Shown here: positions 49,852 to 59,309 of the stretch, one piece after another | How the letters are laid out: each line of letters starts with the position of its first letter | How positions within the stretch are numbered: position 1 is the stretch's first letter | Source: Burkholderia sp. Ax-1724 | GTDB taxonomy: Bacteria > Pseudomonadota > Gammaproteobacteria > Burkholderiales > Burkholderiaceae | Direction of reading: 5' to 3' | Assembly: GCF_011752995.1 (NCBI RefSeq) | Contig: NZ_VWWL01000004.1 | Location: forward strand, 186,001-250,000 | Length of the DNA: 64,000 nucleotides | Position numbers and translations under genes: made by a program | The notes under the pieces: model-generated | The model's database searches: none | What the model saw: the letters and a program-made list of their open reading frames with translations, nothing else | What the model was told of the DNA's origin: nothing

Positions 49852-50664
49852 ATGTCCCGTATCAAGAACACGTTTGCCGCGCTGTCCGCCCAGGGTAAGA
49901 AGGGCTTGATCCCGTTCATCACGGCCGGCGACCCGGACCCGGCTCGCACCGTCGAATTCATGCATGCGCTCGTGGCCGGCGGTGCCGATGTCATCGAGCT
50001 TGGCGTGCCGTTTTCCGACCCGATGGCCGATGGTCCCGTGATCCAGCGGTCGTCCGAGCGCGCGCTGGAGCGCGGCGTGACGCTGCGCCAGGTGTTCGCC
50101 GACGTCAAGCGCTTCCGCGAAACCGACGACAAGACGCCGGTCGTTCTGATGGGCTACGCAAATCCGATCGAGCGGATGGGCGCCGAAGCGTTCGCGAAGG
50201 CGGCCAATGAAGCCGGTGTCGATGGCGTGCTGGTGGTCGATTATCCGCCCGAGGAATGCGTTGATTTCGCCGAACAGATGCGATCTGCCGGCATCGATCC
50301 GATATTTCTGCTTGCCCCGACCTCAACTGACGAGCGTATCGCCGAGGTCGGCCGGATCGCCAGCGGCTACGTCTACTATGTGTCGCTGAAAGGGGTGACC
50401 GGCGCGGCGAATCTGGACGTTTCCAGCATCGCGAGTAAAATCCCGGCCATCAAGTCGCGCGTCCCCCTGCCGGTGGGCGTCGGTTTCGGCATTCGCGACG
50501 CGCAAGCGGCGCGCGCGGTGGCCGGTGTGGCCGACGCCGTCGTGATCGGCAGCCGTATCGTTCAATTGCTCGAACAGGCAGCGCCCGACGCCGCTGCCGA
50601 GACGCTGACGCGTTTCATCGCCGAAGTGCGCGAGGCGCTCGATAGCGCCGCGACTGCCCGATAA
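49852..50664 (+). CDS. trpA: Tryptophan synthase alpha chain
   Basis: A 270-residue TIM barrel. Glu49 and Asp60 ([20 protein letters not shown]), the catalytic pair of the E. coli enzyme, are in the same positions. [22 protein letters not shown] and [14 protein letters not shown] form the phosphate site. It cleaves indole-3-glycerol phosphate to indole for TrpB. It is separated from trpB by the methylase gene and followed by accD. Confidence 0.96.
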   Translation: MSRIKNTFAALSAQGKKGLIPFITAGDPDPARTVEFMHALVAGGADVIELGVPFSDPMADGPVIQRSSERALERGVTLRQVFADVKRFRETDDKTPVVLMGYANPIERMGAEAFAKAANEAGVDGVLVVDYPPEECVDFAEQMRSAGIDPIFLLAPTSTDERIAEVGRIASGYVYYVSLKGVTGAANLDVSSIASKIPAIKSRVPLPVGVGFGIRDAQAARAVAGVADAVVIGSRIVQLLEQAAPDAAAETLTRFIAEVREALDSAATAR

Positions 50665-50691
50665 CAGTTATTTTTGTCGCTGTCACGTGAG

Positions 50692-50710
50692 CGGCGGGTT
50701 CGTCCCGCCG
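50692..50710 (+). terminator. Hairpin between trpA and accD
   Basis: CGGCGGG (50692-50698) pairs with CCCGCCG (50704-50710) over TTCGT. There is no T-run, and it may be a weak terminator or a processing stem upstream of accD. Confidence 0.35.
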
Positions 50711-50741
50711 TTCGCGCAACCGTGACCCAGAAGGATTCCCT

Positions 50742-51614
50742 ATGAGCTGGCTCGATAAGCTGCTGCCGCCGAAAATCAAACAAACCGACCCGAAGAACCG
50801 CAAGGGGATTCCGGAAGGCCTGTGGATCAAGTGCCCTTCGTGCGAAGCCGTGCTGTATCGCAACGACGTCGAGGCCAATCTGCATGTTTGCCCGAAGTGC
50901 GACCATCACATGCGTATCGGCGCGCGTGAGCGGCTCGACGGCCTGCTCGATCCGGAAGGCCGCTACGAAATCGGCCAGGAAATCGTTCCGGTCGACGCGC
51001 TCAAGTTCAAGGACAGCCGCAAGTACCCGGATCGCCTTAAAGAGGCGATGGACGAAACCGACGAAACCGACGCCATGGTCGTGATGGGCGGCGCGATTCA
51101 CACGCTGCCGGTCGTGGTCGCATGCTTCGAGTTCTCGTTCATGGGCGGCTCGATGGGTTCGGTGGTCGGCGAGCGCTTTGCGCGCGGCGCACAGAACGCG
51201 CTCGAACAGAAGGTGCCGTTCATCTGCTTTACCGCTTCGGGCGGCGCGCGGATGCAGGAAAGCCTGCTGTCGCTGATGCAGATGGCGAAAACCACGGCGA
51301 TGCTCACGAAGCTCGCCGAAGCGAAACTGCCGTTCATCTCCGTACTGACCGATCCGACGATGGGTGGCGTGTCCGCGAGCTTCGCGTTCCTCGGCGACGT
51401 CGTGATCGCCGAGCCGAAGGCGCTGATCGGCTTTGCCGGCCCGCGCGTGATCGAACAGACCGTGCGTGAAAAGCTGCCGGAAGGTTTCCAGCGCGCCGAG
51501 TTCCTGCTGCAGAAGGGCGCGATCGACATGATCGTCGACCGTCGCAAGCTGCGCGAGGAAATCGCGCAATTGCTGGCGTTGCTGAGCCATCAGCCGGCGG
51601 ATGCCGTGGCGTAA
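50742..51614 (+). CDS. accD: Acetyl-CoA carboxylase carboxyltransferase beta
   Basis: A 290-residue carboxyltransferase subunit. The zinc ribbon uses Cys31, 34, 50 and 53 (CPSC and CPKC). [20 protein letters not shown] and [20 protein letters not shown] form the crotonase-like active site with AccA. It transfers CO2 from biotin to acetyl-CoA to give malonyl-CoA for fatty-acid synthesis. The trpA-accD-folC order is common in proteobacteria. Confidence 0.96.
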   Translation: MSWLDKLLPPKIKQTDPKNRKGIPEGLWIKCPSCEAVLYRNDVEANLHVCPKCDHHMRIGARERLDGLLDPEGRYEIGQEIVPVDALKFKDSRKYPDRLKEAMDETDETDAMVVMGGAIHTLPVVVACFEFSFMGGSMGSVVGERFARGAQNALEQKVPFICFTASGGARMQESLLSLMQMAKTTAMLTKLAEAKLPFISVLTDPTMGGVSASFAFLGDVVIAEPKALIGFAGPRVIEQTVREKLPEGFQRAEFLLQKGAIDMIVDRRKLREEIAQLLALLSHQPADAVA

Positions 51615-51982
51615 AGCTGGCCGTACCGCACGTCGTACAGCTATTTGCTCTGCCGCTTCGCCGCGAAAAACGCGCGGCGGCGGTCAGAGAAATCGTCAAA
51701 AAGAGCGCGCCGCGTGAGCAATCAAGCGGCGCGCTGTCATTTCCGGGATAATTGCGGTCTCTTGCAATGCGACGGCGATTGCCTCTGGCGGAAGCCGCAA
51801 CGAAAGAGGCTGCGCGGCTTTCTTTGTGCGCATAAACCGCGCTGGCGCGCGTGCCCGGCTCGACCTGAACCGCCGGGCCCGCGCCTATTCATAGCGTTGC
51901 CACTAGCACTGCCGGACCGAAAACTCGCGAACGAACCCGCGAACCACCCGCGAAGACTCTCGACTCACTCAAGATTCACCCG
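51615..51982. other. accD-folC intergenic region
   Basis: A hairpin AGCGCGCCGC (51704-51713) with GCGGCGCGCT (51726-51735) is the main feature. It has GTCATTTCC on the right and, read on the minus strand, CTTTTTGAC, so it could terminate either strand. No gene seen elsewhere in the gap. Confidence 0.5.
51704..51735. terminator. Likely terminator of accD
   Basis: A ten-base-pair GC-rich stem with a 12-base loop. The T-run is better on the minus strand than on the plus strand, so direction is not certain. Confidence 0.5.
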
Positions 51983-53299
51983 ATGACGACATTCCCCACC
52001 CTTGACGCGTGGCTCACGCACCTTGAATCCGCGCATCCGGTCGGCATCGACATGGGTTTGGGCCGCATCTCCAAGGTGCGTGACGCAATGCAGTTGTCGT
52101 TCTCCTGCCCGATCATCACGGTCGGCGGCACGAATGGCAAAGGCTCGACCTGCGCGATCATGGAAGCCATTCTGTTGCGCGCGGGCTTCACGGTCGGCTG
52201 CCACACGTCGCCGCATCTGCTGTCGTTCAACGAGCGGGCGCGAATCAACGGCGAGATGGCGAACGACGCGGACCTGCTGCCGCACTTCGAAGCCGTCGAA
52301 ACCGCGCGCCTGAGCCTTGCCGAGCCCGTCACGCTGACTTATTTCGAATTCACGACGCTCGCGATCATGAGCCTGTTCGCGTCGCGCGGGCTCGATGCGG
52401 TGATCTTCGAAGTCGGTCTGGGCGGCCGTCTCGACGCCGTCAATATTCTGGACACGGACTGCGCGATCATCACGAGCATCGATCTCGATCACATGGATTA
52501 TCTCGGCGATACGCGCGAGAAAATCGCCTTCGAAAAAGCCGGCATTTTCCGTCCGGGCAAGCCGGCGATCTGCGCGGACCCGGTGCCGCCGCAATCGCTG
52601 ATCGATCACGCGGAAAAAATCGGCGCCGAGCTGTGGCTATTCGGCCGCGATTTCCGTTACGAAGGCCAGGCGGGCAGCGAGCGCCAACAGTGGAGCTATG
52701 TCGGCCCGACGCTGCGGCGCTCGGCGCTTGCCTATCCGTCGCTGCGCGGCGCGAATCAGCTGATCAACACATCGGCGGCGCTGGCCGCGCTCGAAGCATT
52801 GCGCGACCGCCTGCCGGTGTCGGCGCAGGACATCCGGCTCGGCATCGCCAACGTCGATCTGCCGGGGCGTTTCCAGGTGCTGCCAGGCAAGCCGTCCATC
52901 GTGCTCGACGTCGGCCACAATCCGCATGCGGCTGCGGTGCTCGCGCAAAACCTCGGCAACATGGGCTTTTTCCCGTACACGTACGCGGTGTTCGGCGCGA
53001 TGCGCGACAAGGACATCGCCGGCGTGCTCAATCACCTGAAGGGCGAGATCGATCACTGGTGCGTGACCGATCTGCCGACCCCGCGGGCGGCGTCGGCGCA
53101 GGAGCTCGAAACGGCATTGCGCGAGCAGGGCGTGAGCGAGGGTGGGGGCGCCGACAGCAGCGTGACGCGTTACGCGAGTCCGGCAGAAGCTTTCCAGGAC
53201 GCGCTAAAACGTGCGTCGGAGAATGATAGAATCGTGGTTTTCGGCAGTTTCTATACGGTAGCAGGTGTGATGGCCTACCGGAAATCGCAGCAACACTGA
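51983..53299 (+). CDS. folC: Folylpolyglutamate/dihydrofolate synthase
   Basis: A 438-residue Mur-ligase-superfamily enzyme. IITVGGTNGKGSTCAIMEAI holds the P-loop at residues 47-55. HTSPHLLSFNERARING, FEVGLGGRLDAVN and ITSIDLDHMDYLGDTREKIA follow, and LDVGHNPHAA marks the C-terminal domain. It adds glutamate to dihydropteroate and to folates. Overlapping functions make the bifunctional name likely. A SPOR-domain gene follows after 29 bases. Confidence 0.95.
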   Translation: MTTFPTLDAWLTHLESAHPVGIDMGLGRISKVRDAMQLSFSCPIITVGGTNGKGSTCAIMEAILLRAGFTVGCHTSPHLLSFNERARINGEMANDADLLPHFEAVETARLSLAEPVTLTYFEFTTLAIMSLFASRGLDAVIFEVGLGGRLDAVNILDTDCAIITSIDLDHMDYLGDTREKIAFEKAGIFRPGKPAICADPVPPQSLIDHAEKIGAELWLFGRDFRYEGQAGSERQQWSYVGPTLRRSALAYPSLRGANQLINTSAALAALEALRDRLPVSAQDIRLGIANVDLPGRFQVLPGKPSIVLDVGHNPHAAAVLAQNLGNMGFFPYTYAVFGAMRDKDIAGVLNHLKGEIDHWCVTDLPTPRAASAQELETALREQGVSEGGGADSSVTRYASPAEAFQDALKRASENDRIVVFGSFYTVAGVMAYRKSQQH

Positions 53300-53328
53300 G
53301 CGGGCGCCAGGCTCGAACCAAGCGATTC

Positions 53329-54228
53329 ATGGGAATTTTCTCGTTCGGCAAGAAAGACGACGCGCCCAGCCGGCGCGGCGCAAACACCAGTTCCAATCGG
53401 GCCGCCCGGGGTGAGCGCGTCGAGCGGCGCACCCGCCGCACCGAGCGCTCCGTCGATGCCGATGCCATGCTGCTCGACCCTACGCTGCCGGAAAAGCAGC
53501 GTGCGCGGCGCCGGCTTGTCGGCGCGATCGCGCTGGTCGTCGCGGCGGTGATTATCCTGCCGATGGTGCTCGACTCACACCCGAAGCCCGTCACCGACGA
53601 CATCTCCATCGACATTCCGAGCCGGCCCGCGCCGAAGCTCGCCAAATCCACCGCCAGCGAAGACGTGCAGGCCGGCGTCGCGCCAGATAATCCGCCTGCC
53701 GCCGACGCGGGTCTCTCCGCTTCCGGCCTTGCGCCGGCAACGACCGCCGCCACGAAGCCGGCACAGTCGGGCACGAGCACCGCGAAGCAGGACGCGAAGC
53801 CGGCCACGAGCGCAACTGCTGCGGCCAAGCCCGCCGCGAAACCGCAGGCGCCGGCGCTCGCCGCCAACACCGCTCCCGCGAAGCCGACCAAGGCACCGGC
53901 CACCGCCGCTACGTCGACCGACGACGACACGAACACGGCCGCCGCCAGCGCCGACGCCAATTCCGGCACGCCGGCATCGCCGCCCGGCAGCCGTTTCGCG
54001 GTCCAGCTCGGCGCCTTCGCGAACGAAACGAACGCGCGCAATTGGGTCTCGAAGTTGAAAGCGGCCGGCGTACCCGCATATATCGAACATCGCAAGCAGG
54101 CAGACGGCTCGACCATGGCGCTGTTGCGCGCCGGTCCGTTCGCCGACCGCGCCTCGGCCACCGAAGCGATCGCGAAGGTTCGCGGGGCCGGTCTGATGGC
54201 GGGCTCGAACAGCGGTGCCGCTCAGTAA
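53329..54228 (+). CDS. SPOR-domain cell-division protein (DedD-like)
   Basis: A 299-residue protein. A basic cytoplasmic N-terminus is followed by one transmembrane helix (VGAIALVVAAVIILPMVLDS, about residues 64-83). The Ala/Pro/Thr/Lys linker is followed by a C-terminal SPOR domain (FAVQLGAFANETNARNWVSK and LLRAGPFADRASATEAIAK). SPOR domains bind denuded glycan at the division site. Context folC-dedD-cvpA-purF is the classic proteobacterial order, supporting a DedD-like role. Confidence 0.88.
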   Translation: MGIFSFGKKDDAPSRRGANTSSNRAARGERVERRTRRTERSVDADAMLLDPTLPEKQRARRRLVGAIALVVAAVIILPMVLDSHPKPVTDDISIDIPSRPAPKLAKSTASEDVQAGVAPDNPPAADAGLSASGLAPATTAATKPAQSGTSTAKQDAKPATSATAAAKPAAKPQAPALAANTAPAKPTKAPATAATSTDDDTNTAAASADANSGTPASPPGSRFAVQLGAFANETNARNWVSKLKAAGVPAYIEHRKQADGSTMALLRAGPFADRASATEAIAKVRGAGLMAGSNSGAAQ

Positions 54229-54235
54229 GCCAGCG

Positions 54236-54787
54236 ATGTTCACTGCCTTCGACTACGCTGTAATGGCGGTGATCGGCTTGTCGGCGCTGCGTGGCGCCTG
54301 GCGCGGTTTGCTGTCGGAAGTATTCGGTTTGATCGGCTGGGTCGCGGCGTTTTTCCTGGCTTGCGAGTTCGTCGGCTACGTGGTCCCTTATATCCCGTCC
54401 AACTGGCCGGGGGGCGCGCTGACCCAGTGGCTGCTGGCTTTCTCGCTCGTGGTGATCGGCGTGGTGCTGGTGTCGAGCGTGGTGAGCGCGCTGCTCAGCC
54501 GTCTCGTGCAGGTCACGGGCCTCGGCGGCGCGGACCGCTCGCTCGGTTTGATGTTTGGCCTCGTGCGCGGGGTCGTTCTGGTGCTGATTCTGGTCGCTCT
54601 CGCAGGCTTGACCGAACTGCCCAAACAGGAATTCTGGCGCAACGCGCTGCTTCGCCCGTATGCGGCAGAAGGCGTGCTCGCTCTGAAATCGCTGCTTCCC
54701 GAGGCGCTCGCCGCTTACGTCCACGTGGACGATCCGGGCGCCCAGAGCAATGCAGGACAGGACCCCGGCACCCGCCGGCTGCCTTGA
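54236..54787 (+). CDS. cvpA: CvpA family membrane protein
   Basis: A 183-residue inner-membrane protein with four hydrophobic segments. It begins MFTAFDYAVMAVIGLSALRG and has GWVAAFFLACEFVGYVVP, and SLGLMFGLVRGVVLVLILVA. CvpA is required for colicin V production and for bile or envelope resistance in enterobacteria; its molecular function is unknown. It is placed directly before purF, as usual. The ATG at 54236 is preferred; an earlier in-frame start overlaps the SPOR gene. Confidence 0.9.
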   Translation: MFTAFDYAVMAVIGLSALRGAWRGLLSEVFGLIGWVAAFFLACEFVGYVVPYIPSNWPGGALTQWLLAFSLVVIGVVLVSSVVSALLSRLVQVTGLGGADRSLGLMFGLVRGVVLVLILVALAGLTELPKQEFWRNALLRPYAAEGVLALKSLLPEALAAYVHVDDPGAQSNAGQDPGTRRLP

Positions 54788-54876
54788 CGCCGTAGCGCGT
54801 ACCGTCGCGGCATCGCGCGTACGCCGTCGCAGGCACCGGGCGCCATCATGAATTTCGTACCTTTGAAGGACATGCC

Positions 54877-56427
54877 ATGTGCGGCATCGTAGGCGTAGTT
54901 TCCCACTCTCCGGTCAACCAGCTCATCTATGACAGCCTGCTGCTGCTGCAGCACCGCGGTCAGGACGCCGCCGGCATCGCAACCGCGAACGGCAGCAATT
55001 TCCACATGCACAAGGCCAACGGCATGGTGCGCGACGTGTTCCGCACGCGCAACATGCGCAGCCTGCCCGGCACGACCGGCATCGGCCAGGTCCGCTACCC
55101 GACGGCCGGTTCGGCGTCGAGCGAAGAAGAAGCCCAGCCGTTCTACGTGAACGCGCCGTTCGGCATCATCCTCGCGCACAACGGCAATCTGACCAACTGG
55201 CAGCAGCTGAAAGACGAGATGTTCCGCATCGATCGGCGCCATGTGAACACCAATTCCGACACCGAAGTGCTGCTCAACGTGCTCGCGCACGAATTGCAGC
55301 TGTCGAGCTCGGGCCTGCAGCTCGATCCGGCCGCGCTGTTCAAGGCGGTGTCGGGCGTGCATCGCCGTGTGCGCGGCTCGTACGCGATCGTCTCGCTGAT
55401 CGCCGGTTACGGCCTGCTCGGTTTCCGCGACCCGTTCGGCATTCGCCCGCTGTGCATCGGCAAGCAGGAAACGGCGCAGGGCGTCGAGTGGATGCTGGCG
55501 TCGGAATCGGTGGCGATCGAAGGCATCGGCTTCGAGTTCGTGCGCGACGTCGCGCCGGGCGAAGCCATTTTCATCGACGCCGACGGCCAGTTGCATGCGC
55601 AGCAATGCGCGACCGCTCCGAGCCTGAACCCGTGCATCTTCGAACTCGTGTATCTCGCGCGTCCGGACTCGGTGCTCGACGGCGTGCCGGTCTACAACGT
55701 GCGTCTGCGCATGGGCGACTACCTCGCCGAGAAAGTCCGCCGCGAGCTGCCCGACGTCGCGATCGACGTCGTGATGCCGATTCCCGACTCGTCGCGCCCG
55801 GCCGCGATGCAGGTCGCGAAGAAGCTCGGCGTCGAGTATCGCGAAGGCTTCTTCAAGAACCGCTACGTGGGCCGCACCTTCATCATGCCGGGCCAGGCGG
55901 TGCGCAAGAAGTCGGTGCGCCAGAAGCTCAACGCGATGAACATCGAGTTCAAGGGCAAGAACGTACTGATCGTCGACGACTCGATCGTGCGCGGCACGAC
56001 CTCGCACGAAATCGTGCAGATGGCGCGCGACGCGGGCGCGAACAAGGTGATTTTCGCCTCGGCGGCGCCGCCCGTGAAATTCCCGAACGTCTACGGCATC
56101 GACATGCCGACGCGCGGCGAACTCGTCGCGCATGGCCGCACGGACGAAGAAGTCGCGCGTATGATCGGCGCGGATCACCTCGTGTATCAGGACGTCGATG
56201 CGCTCAAGCAGGCGGTGCGCGACATCAACCCGGCGCTGAAGGAGTTCGAGGCGTCGTGCTTCGACGGCCACTACGTGACCGGCGACATCACGACCGAGTA
56301 CCTCGATCGCATCGAAAGCGCGCGTCTTGAGCCGTCGTCGCAATCGGATCGCGACGCCGCGAGCGAGGCGATCGACGGCGGCGGCCCGGCGCGTTCGCAG
56401 CTGCATCTGCAGCTGTCGGTAGGCTGA
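54877..56427 (+). CDS. purF: Amidophosphoribosyltransferase
   Basis: A 516-residue Ntn-hydrolase. Cys2 (MCGIVGVV) is the glutaminase nucleophile. The C-terminal PRTase part has NVLIVDDSIVRGTTSHEIVQ (about 361-380), the PRPP-binding motif. It makes phosphoribosylamine, the first committed step of purine synthesis. No propeptide precedes Cys2, as in E. coli. The metZ leader follows at once. Confidence 0.97.
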   Translation: MCGIVGVVSHSPVNQLIYDSLLLLQHRGQDAAGIATANGSNFHMHKANGMVRDVFRTRNMRSLPGTTGIGQVRYPTAGSASSEEEAQPFYVNAPFGIILAHNGNLTNWQQLKDEMFRIDRRHVNTNSDTEVLLNVLAHELQLSSSGLQLDPAALFKAVSGVHRRVRGSYAIVSLIAGYGLLGFRDPFGIRPLCIGKQETAQGVEWMLASESVAIEGIGFEFVRDVAPGEAIFIDADGQLHAQQCATAPSLNPCIFELVYLARPDSVLDGVPVYNVRLRMGDYLAEKVRRELPDVAIDVVMPIPDSSRPAAMQVAKKLGVEYREGFFKNRYVGRTFIMPGQAVRKKSVRQKLNAMNIEFKGKNVLIVDDSIVRGTTSHEIVQMARDAGANKVIFASAAPPVKFPNVYGIDMPTRGELVAHGRTDEEVARMIGADHLVYQDVDALKQAVRDINPALKEFEASCFDGHYVTGDITTEYLDRIESARLEPSSQSDRDAASEAIDGGGPARSQLHLQLSVG

Positions 56428-56461
56428 GCGCACACCGCGGCGCGAGCGTGTTAGCATGACG

Positions 56462-56522
56462 GCTTGCGTCGATTTGATCTCAGCTTGCGGACGCGGGGCA
56501 ACCCGAAACAGCTAAAGCGAAA
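56462..56522 (+). ncRNA. SAM-II (SAM-alpha) riboswitch
   Basis: The P1 stem is GCGTC (56466-56470) with GACGC (56490-56494). Directly after the 5' arm comes GATTTG (56471-56476). CTTGC (56484-56488) lies one base before the 3' arm, and AGCTAAAG (56510-56517) follows. CTTGC pairs with GC(T)AAAG to form the pseudoknot, leaving the conserved U. These sequences and spacings match the SAM-II fold known upstream of met genes. A GGG-GCAA-CCC hairpin (56495-56504) is inserted in the third loop. It precedes metZ, so S-adenosylmethionine would repress sulfhydrylase synthesis. Confidence 0.82.
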
Positions 56523-56570
56523 GGCGGAAAGCCGCAATCATCCGCCCTAGCTCCAGCTTCCCCGCACATG

Positions 56571-56608
56571 AAGCCCGCTTATGCCGACGCAAAAGCGGGC
56601 TTTTTTGT
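56571..56608 (+). terminator. Intrinsic terminator in metZ leader
   Basis: AAGCCCGCTT (56571-56580) pairs with AAGCGGGCTT (56593-56602), followed by TTTTG. It ends purF transcription and, being between the riboswitch and metZ, may be the switch's expression platform. A further stem, GGCGGA/TCCGCC (56523-56546), lies between them. Confidence 0.85.
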
Positions 56609-56682
56609 TGCTGCCGTACGGCGTCGCGCCGTCTCCGATGCGCACCGCACGCAGCCATGGAACCTTGGAAACCAGAACCAAC

Positions 56683-57879
56683 ATGGACGACTCCCTGAAC
56701 TTCGACTTCGATACGCTGGCCGTCCGCTCGGGCACCGCGCGCAGCGACTTCAACGAGCATTCGGAAGCGATTTTCCTGACCTCGAGCTTCGTGTTCGCGA
56801 GCGCCGCGGATGCCGCCGAGCGCTTCAAGAACTCCGAAGACTATTTCACGTACTCGCGCTTCACGAACCCGACCGTCTCGATGTTCCAGGACCGCCTGGC
56901 CGCGCTCGAAGGCGGCGAGGCCTGTATCGCGACGGCGTCGGGCATGGCCGCGATCATGTCGGTCGTGATGTCGACGTTGCAGGCGGGCGACCACCTCGTG
57001 AGCTCGCAGGCGCTGTTCGGCTCGACGCTCGGCATGTTCTCGCAGATTTTCAGCAAGTTCGGCATTACGACCACGTTCGTCGATCCGACCGATCTCGACG
57101 CATGGAAAAACGCCGTGCGTCCCGAGACGAAGATGTTCTTCCTCGAAACGCCGTCGAACCCGTTGACCGAAGTCTCCGATATCGAGGCGATCAGCAAGAT
57201 CGCCCGGGCGGCCAATGCGCTGTTCGTCGTCGATAACTGTTTCTGCAGCCCGGCCTTGCAGCAGCCGCTGAAGCTCGGCGCGGACGTCGTCATGCATTCG
57301 GCCACCAAGTTTCTCGACGGCCAGGGCCGCGTGCTCGGCGGCGCGCTGGTCGGCTCGAAGAAATTCATCATGGAGAAGGTGTTTCCGTTCGTGCGCAGCG
57401 CCGGGCCGACGCTGTCGGCGTTCAACGCGTGGGTGCTGTTGAAGGGCATGGAAACGCTGTCGCTGCGCGTCGAAAAGCAGTCGGCGAATGCGCTCGAAAT
57501 CGCGCGCTGGCTCGATTCGCATCCGGCTGTGAATCGCGTGTTCTATCCGGGGCTCGAATCGCATCCGCAGCATGCGCTCGCGATGCGTCAGCAGAAGTCG
57601 GGCGGCGCGATTGTGTCGTTCGAGCTGAAGGGCGACACGCCCGAGCAGATGCGCGCCAATGCATGGCGCGTGATCGACAGCACGAAGGTTTGCTCGATCA
57701 CCGGCAACCTCGGCGACACGCGCACCACGATCACGCATCCGGCGACGACCACGCACGGCCGTATCACGCCGGAAGCGCGCGCGGCGGCGGGCGTCAGCGA
57801 AGGTCTGATCCGGCTTGCGGTGGGGCTCGAAAACGCCGGCGATATTCGCGCCGATCTGGAGCGCGGGCTGGCGGGGTAA
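56683..57879 (+). CDS. metZ: O-succinylhomoserine sulfhydrylase
   Basis: A 398-residue PLP enzyme of the Cys/Met-metabolism family. The PLP Lys209 is in VVMHSATKFLDGQGR. FTYSRFTNPTVSMFQDRLAA is the N-terminal signature, and ALEGGEACIATASGMAAIMS and DNCFCSPALQQPL follow. It converts O-succinylhomoserine and sulfide to homocysteine. MDDSLNFDFDTLAVRSG is the expected start. A SAM-II riboswitch and terminator precede it, fitting feedback control of methionine synthesis. Confidence 0.94.
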   Translation: MDDSLNFDFDTLAVRSGTARSDFNEHSEAIFLTSSFVFASAADAAERFKNSEDYFTYSRFTNPTVSMFQDRLAALEGGEACIATASGMAAIMSVVMSTLQAGDHLVSSQALFGSTLGMFSQIFSKFGITTTFVDPTDLDAWKNAVRPETKMFFLETPSNPLTEVSDIEAISKIARAANALFVVDNCFCSPALQQPLKLGADVVMHSATKFLDGQGRVLGGALVGSKKFIMEKVFPFVRSAGPTLSAFNAWVLLKGMETLSLRVEKQSANALEIARWLDSHPAVNRVFYPGLESHPQHALAMRQQKSGGAIVSFELKGDTPEQMRANAWRVIDSTKVCSITGNLGDTRTTITHPATTTHGRITPEARAAAGVSEGLIRLAVGLENAGDIRADLERGLAG

Positions 57880-57945
57880 GCGGGGGAAAGTGCCAGCCAG
57901 CAGAACTGGTGTGGGCCATACCGGCTCACGCAGCCTCTCGCCTCA

Positions 57946-58731
57946 TCAATGACGCAGCGCCCGCCACTGTCCGGGCGCGAGCCCAAAGCGCCGCGTGAAC
58001 GCGTGCGTGTAAGCGCTCTGATCGGCGAAGCCGATGTCGAGCGCGATTTCAGTCAATGAAAGACGCGGGTCCGCGAGCAGCGTGAGCGACGTGTCGAGCC
58101 GCAGCCGCTGCAAATAGCGATGCGGCGTTTCGCCGAATGCGTCGATAAAAAGCTGGTGAAAACGGCGCATGCCGAAGCCGCAATGCGCGGCGAGATCGGC
58201 GATACGCAATGGCTCAGAGAGATGCGCGCGCAGCCAGCGGTCGATGCGCGCGAAATCGAGGCCGGCGCCTGCGGCCCGCGCGCCCGCAAGCGTGCCGGCG
58301 TCGGCGATAAGCGCCGCGCCGAGACGCGCGGCGGCGTCCCAATGGAAGCGGCGGTTGAGGGCGTCGCCTTGCGCGTCGACCGCGCCCCCTGTTGCATGCG
58401 CGGCGATCCGATGCACGAGTTGCGCGAGCGACGCATCCACCGTAACGGCCCGAGGGCGCTCGAACAGCCGCTCGGGCACGGCCAGCGACGCAGCCGGCAA
58501 ATCCAGCACCAGTTGCCGGTTTTCGCCGACACCCGCGTAATCGTGCCGCGCGCCGGCCGGAATCAGCCATGCGGAACCGGCGTCGATCTGCTGCGCGACG
58601 CCGTCTACCGCCATCACCATCGCGCCGTCGAGCCCGAGCACGACCTGATGAAAGTCGTGCACGTCCGACGCTTCGATTGCGCCGTAGCGGCGCAACGAAA
58701 CGTTAGGGGCGGTGACGGCGGCGTGGCTCAT
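57946..58731 (-). CDS. AraC-family regulator
   Basis: A 261-residue regulator. The N-terminal cupin-like sensor (about 1-130) has FHQVVLGLDGAMVMAVDGVA and GSAWLIPAGARHDYAG. The C-terminal AraC helices (about 165-258) have RIADLAAHCGFGMRRFHQLF and SLTEIALDIGFADQSAYTHA. The target is unknown; it lies beside an FKBP gene with the same direction, 43 bases apart, and no obvious catabolic partner. Confidence 0.87.
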   Translation of the reverse strand: MSHAAVTAPNVSLRRYGAIEASDVHDFHQVVLGLDGAMVMAVDGVAQQIDAGSAWLIPAGARHDYAGVGENRQLVLDLPAASLAVPERLFERPRAVTVDASLAQLVHRIAAHATGGAVDAQGDALNRRFHWDAAARLGAALIADAGTLAGARAAGAGLDFARIDRWLRAHLSEPLRIADLAAHCGFGMRRFHQLFIDAFGETPHRYLQRLRLDTSLTLLADPRLSLTEIALDIGFADQSAYTHAFTRRFGLAPGQWRALRH

Positions 58732-58774
58732 GAAAAACAGCCTGGGTGTAGCCGGAATGGACCCGAGGGCCGAC

Positions 58775-59116
58775 TCAGACTTCGAGCAGCTCGACTTCGA
58801 ACACGAGCGTTGCGTTCGGCGGAATCACGCCGCCCGCGCCGCGCACGCCGTAGCCGAGTTGCGGCGGAATGGTCAGCTTGCGCTTGCCGCCGACCTTCAT
58901 GCCTTGCACGCCTTCGTCCCAGCCCTTGATGACCATGCCGCCGCCCAGCACGAATGCGAACGGGTCATTGCGGTCTTTGCTCGAATCGAACTTCTGGCCG
59001 TCGGTCAGCCAGCCCGTGTAGTGCACGGTCACGGTTTTGCCGGCTACCGCTTCGGCGCCGGCGCCTTCCACGAGGTCTTCGTACTTCAGGCCGGATTCGG
59101 TCGTCACAGTCGACAT
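58775..59116 (-). CDS. FKBP-type peptidyl-prolyl isomerase
   Basis: A 113-residue single-domain FKBP without a signal peptide, so probably cytoplasmic. [40 protein letters not shown] and [20 protein letters not shown] form the substrate pocket. It catalyses cis-trans isomerisation of X-Pro bonds. GAGGAG (minus strand) precedes the ATG. Immediate context gives no specific client. Confidence 0.93.
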   Translation of the reverse strand: MSTVTTESGLKYEDLVEGAGAEAVAGKTVTVHYTGWLTDGQKFDSSKDRNDPFAFVLGGGMVIKGWDEGVQGMKVGGKRKLTIPPQLGYGVRGAGGVIPPNATLVFEVELLEV

Positions 59117-59259
59117 GCGTCGCTCCTCTCATCAAAACGTAAAACCGACATTGTAGGCGTGTTGAGCCGCATCGCCGAGTCTTGCCGGGCATTGCAGGTG
59201 GCACGCGGATTGCGCGCCATTAGCCGTTCGGCCAGGCTGGTCGGCCCGGACCGCTTGCC

Positions 59260-59265
59260 TATAAT
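59260..59265 (+). promoter_or_regulatory. TATAAT -10 element
   Basis: A perfect TATAAT hexamer lies 44 bases before the GTG start of the histidine-kinase-like gene. The -35 region is not convincing. Confidence 0.45.
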
Positions 59266-59309
59266 GGGACATTCCTTCAATCACCGCCATTGCCTGAGAG
59301 AGCTCGATC

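Noticed and set aside
56462..56522. SAH or SAM-I type riboswitch instead of SAM-II
   Set aside because: The blocks and pseudoknot pairing fit SAM-II; the four-way-junction pattern of SAM-I and the conserved blocks of the SAH element are not seen.
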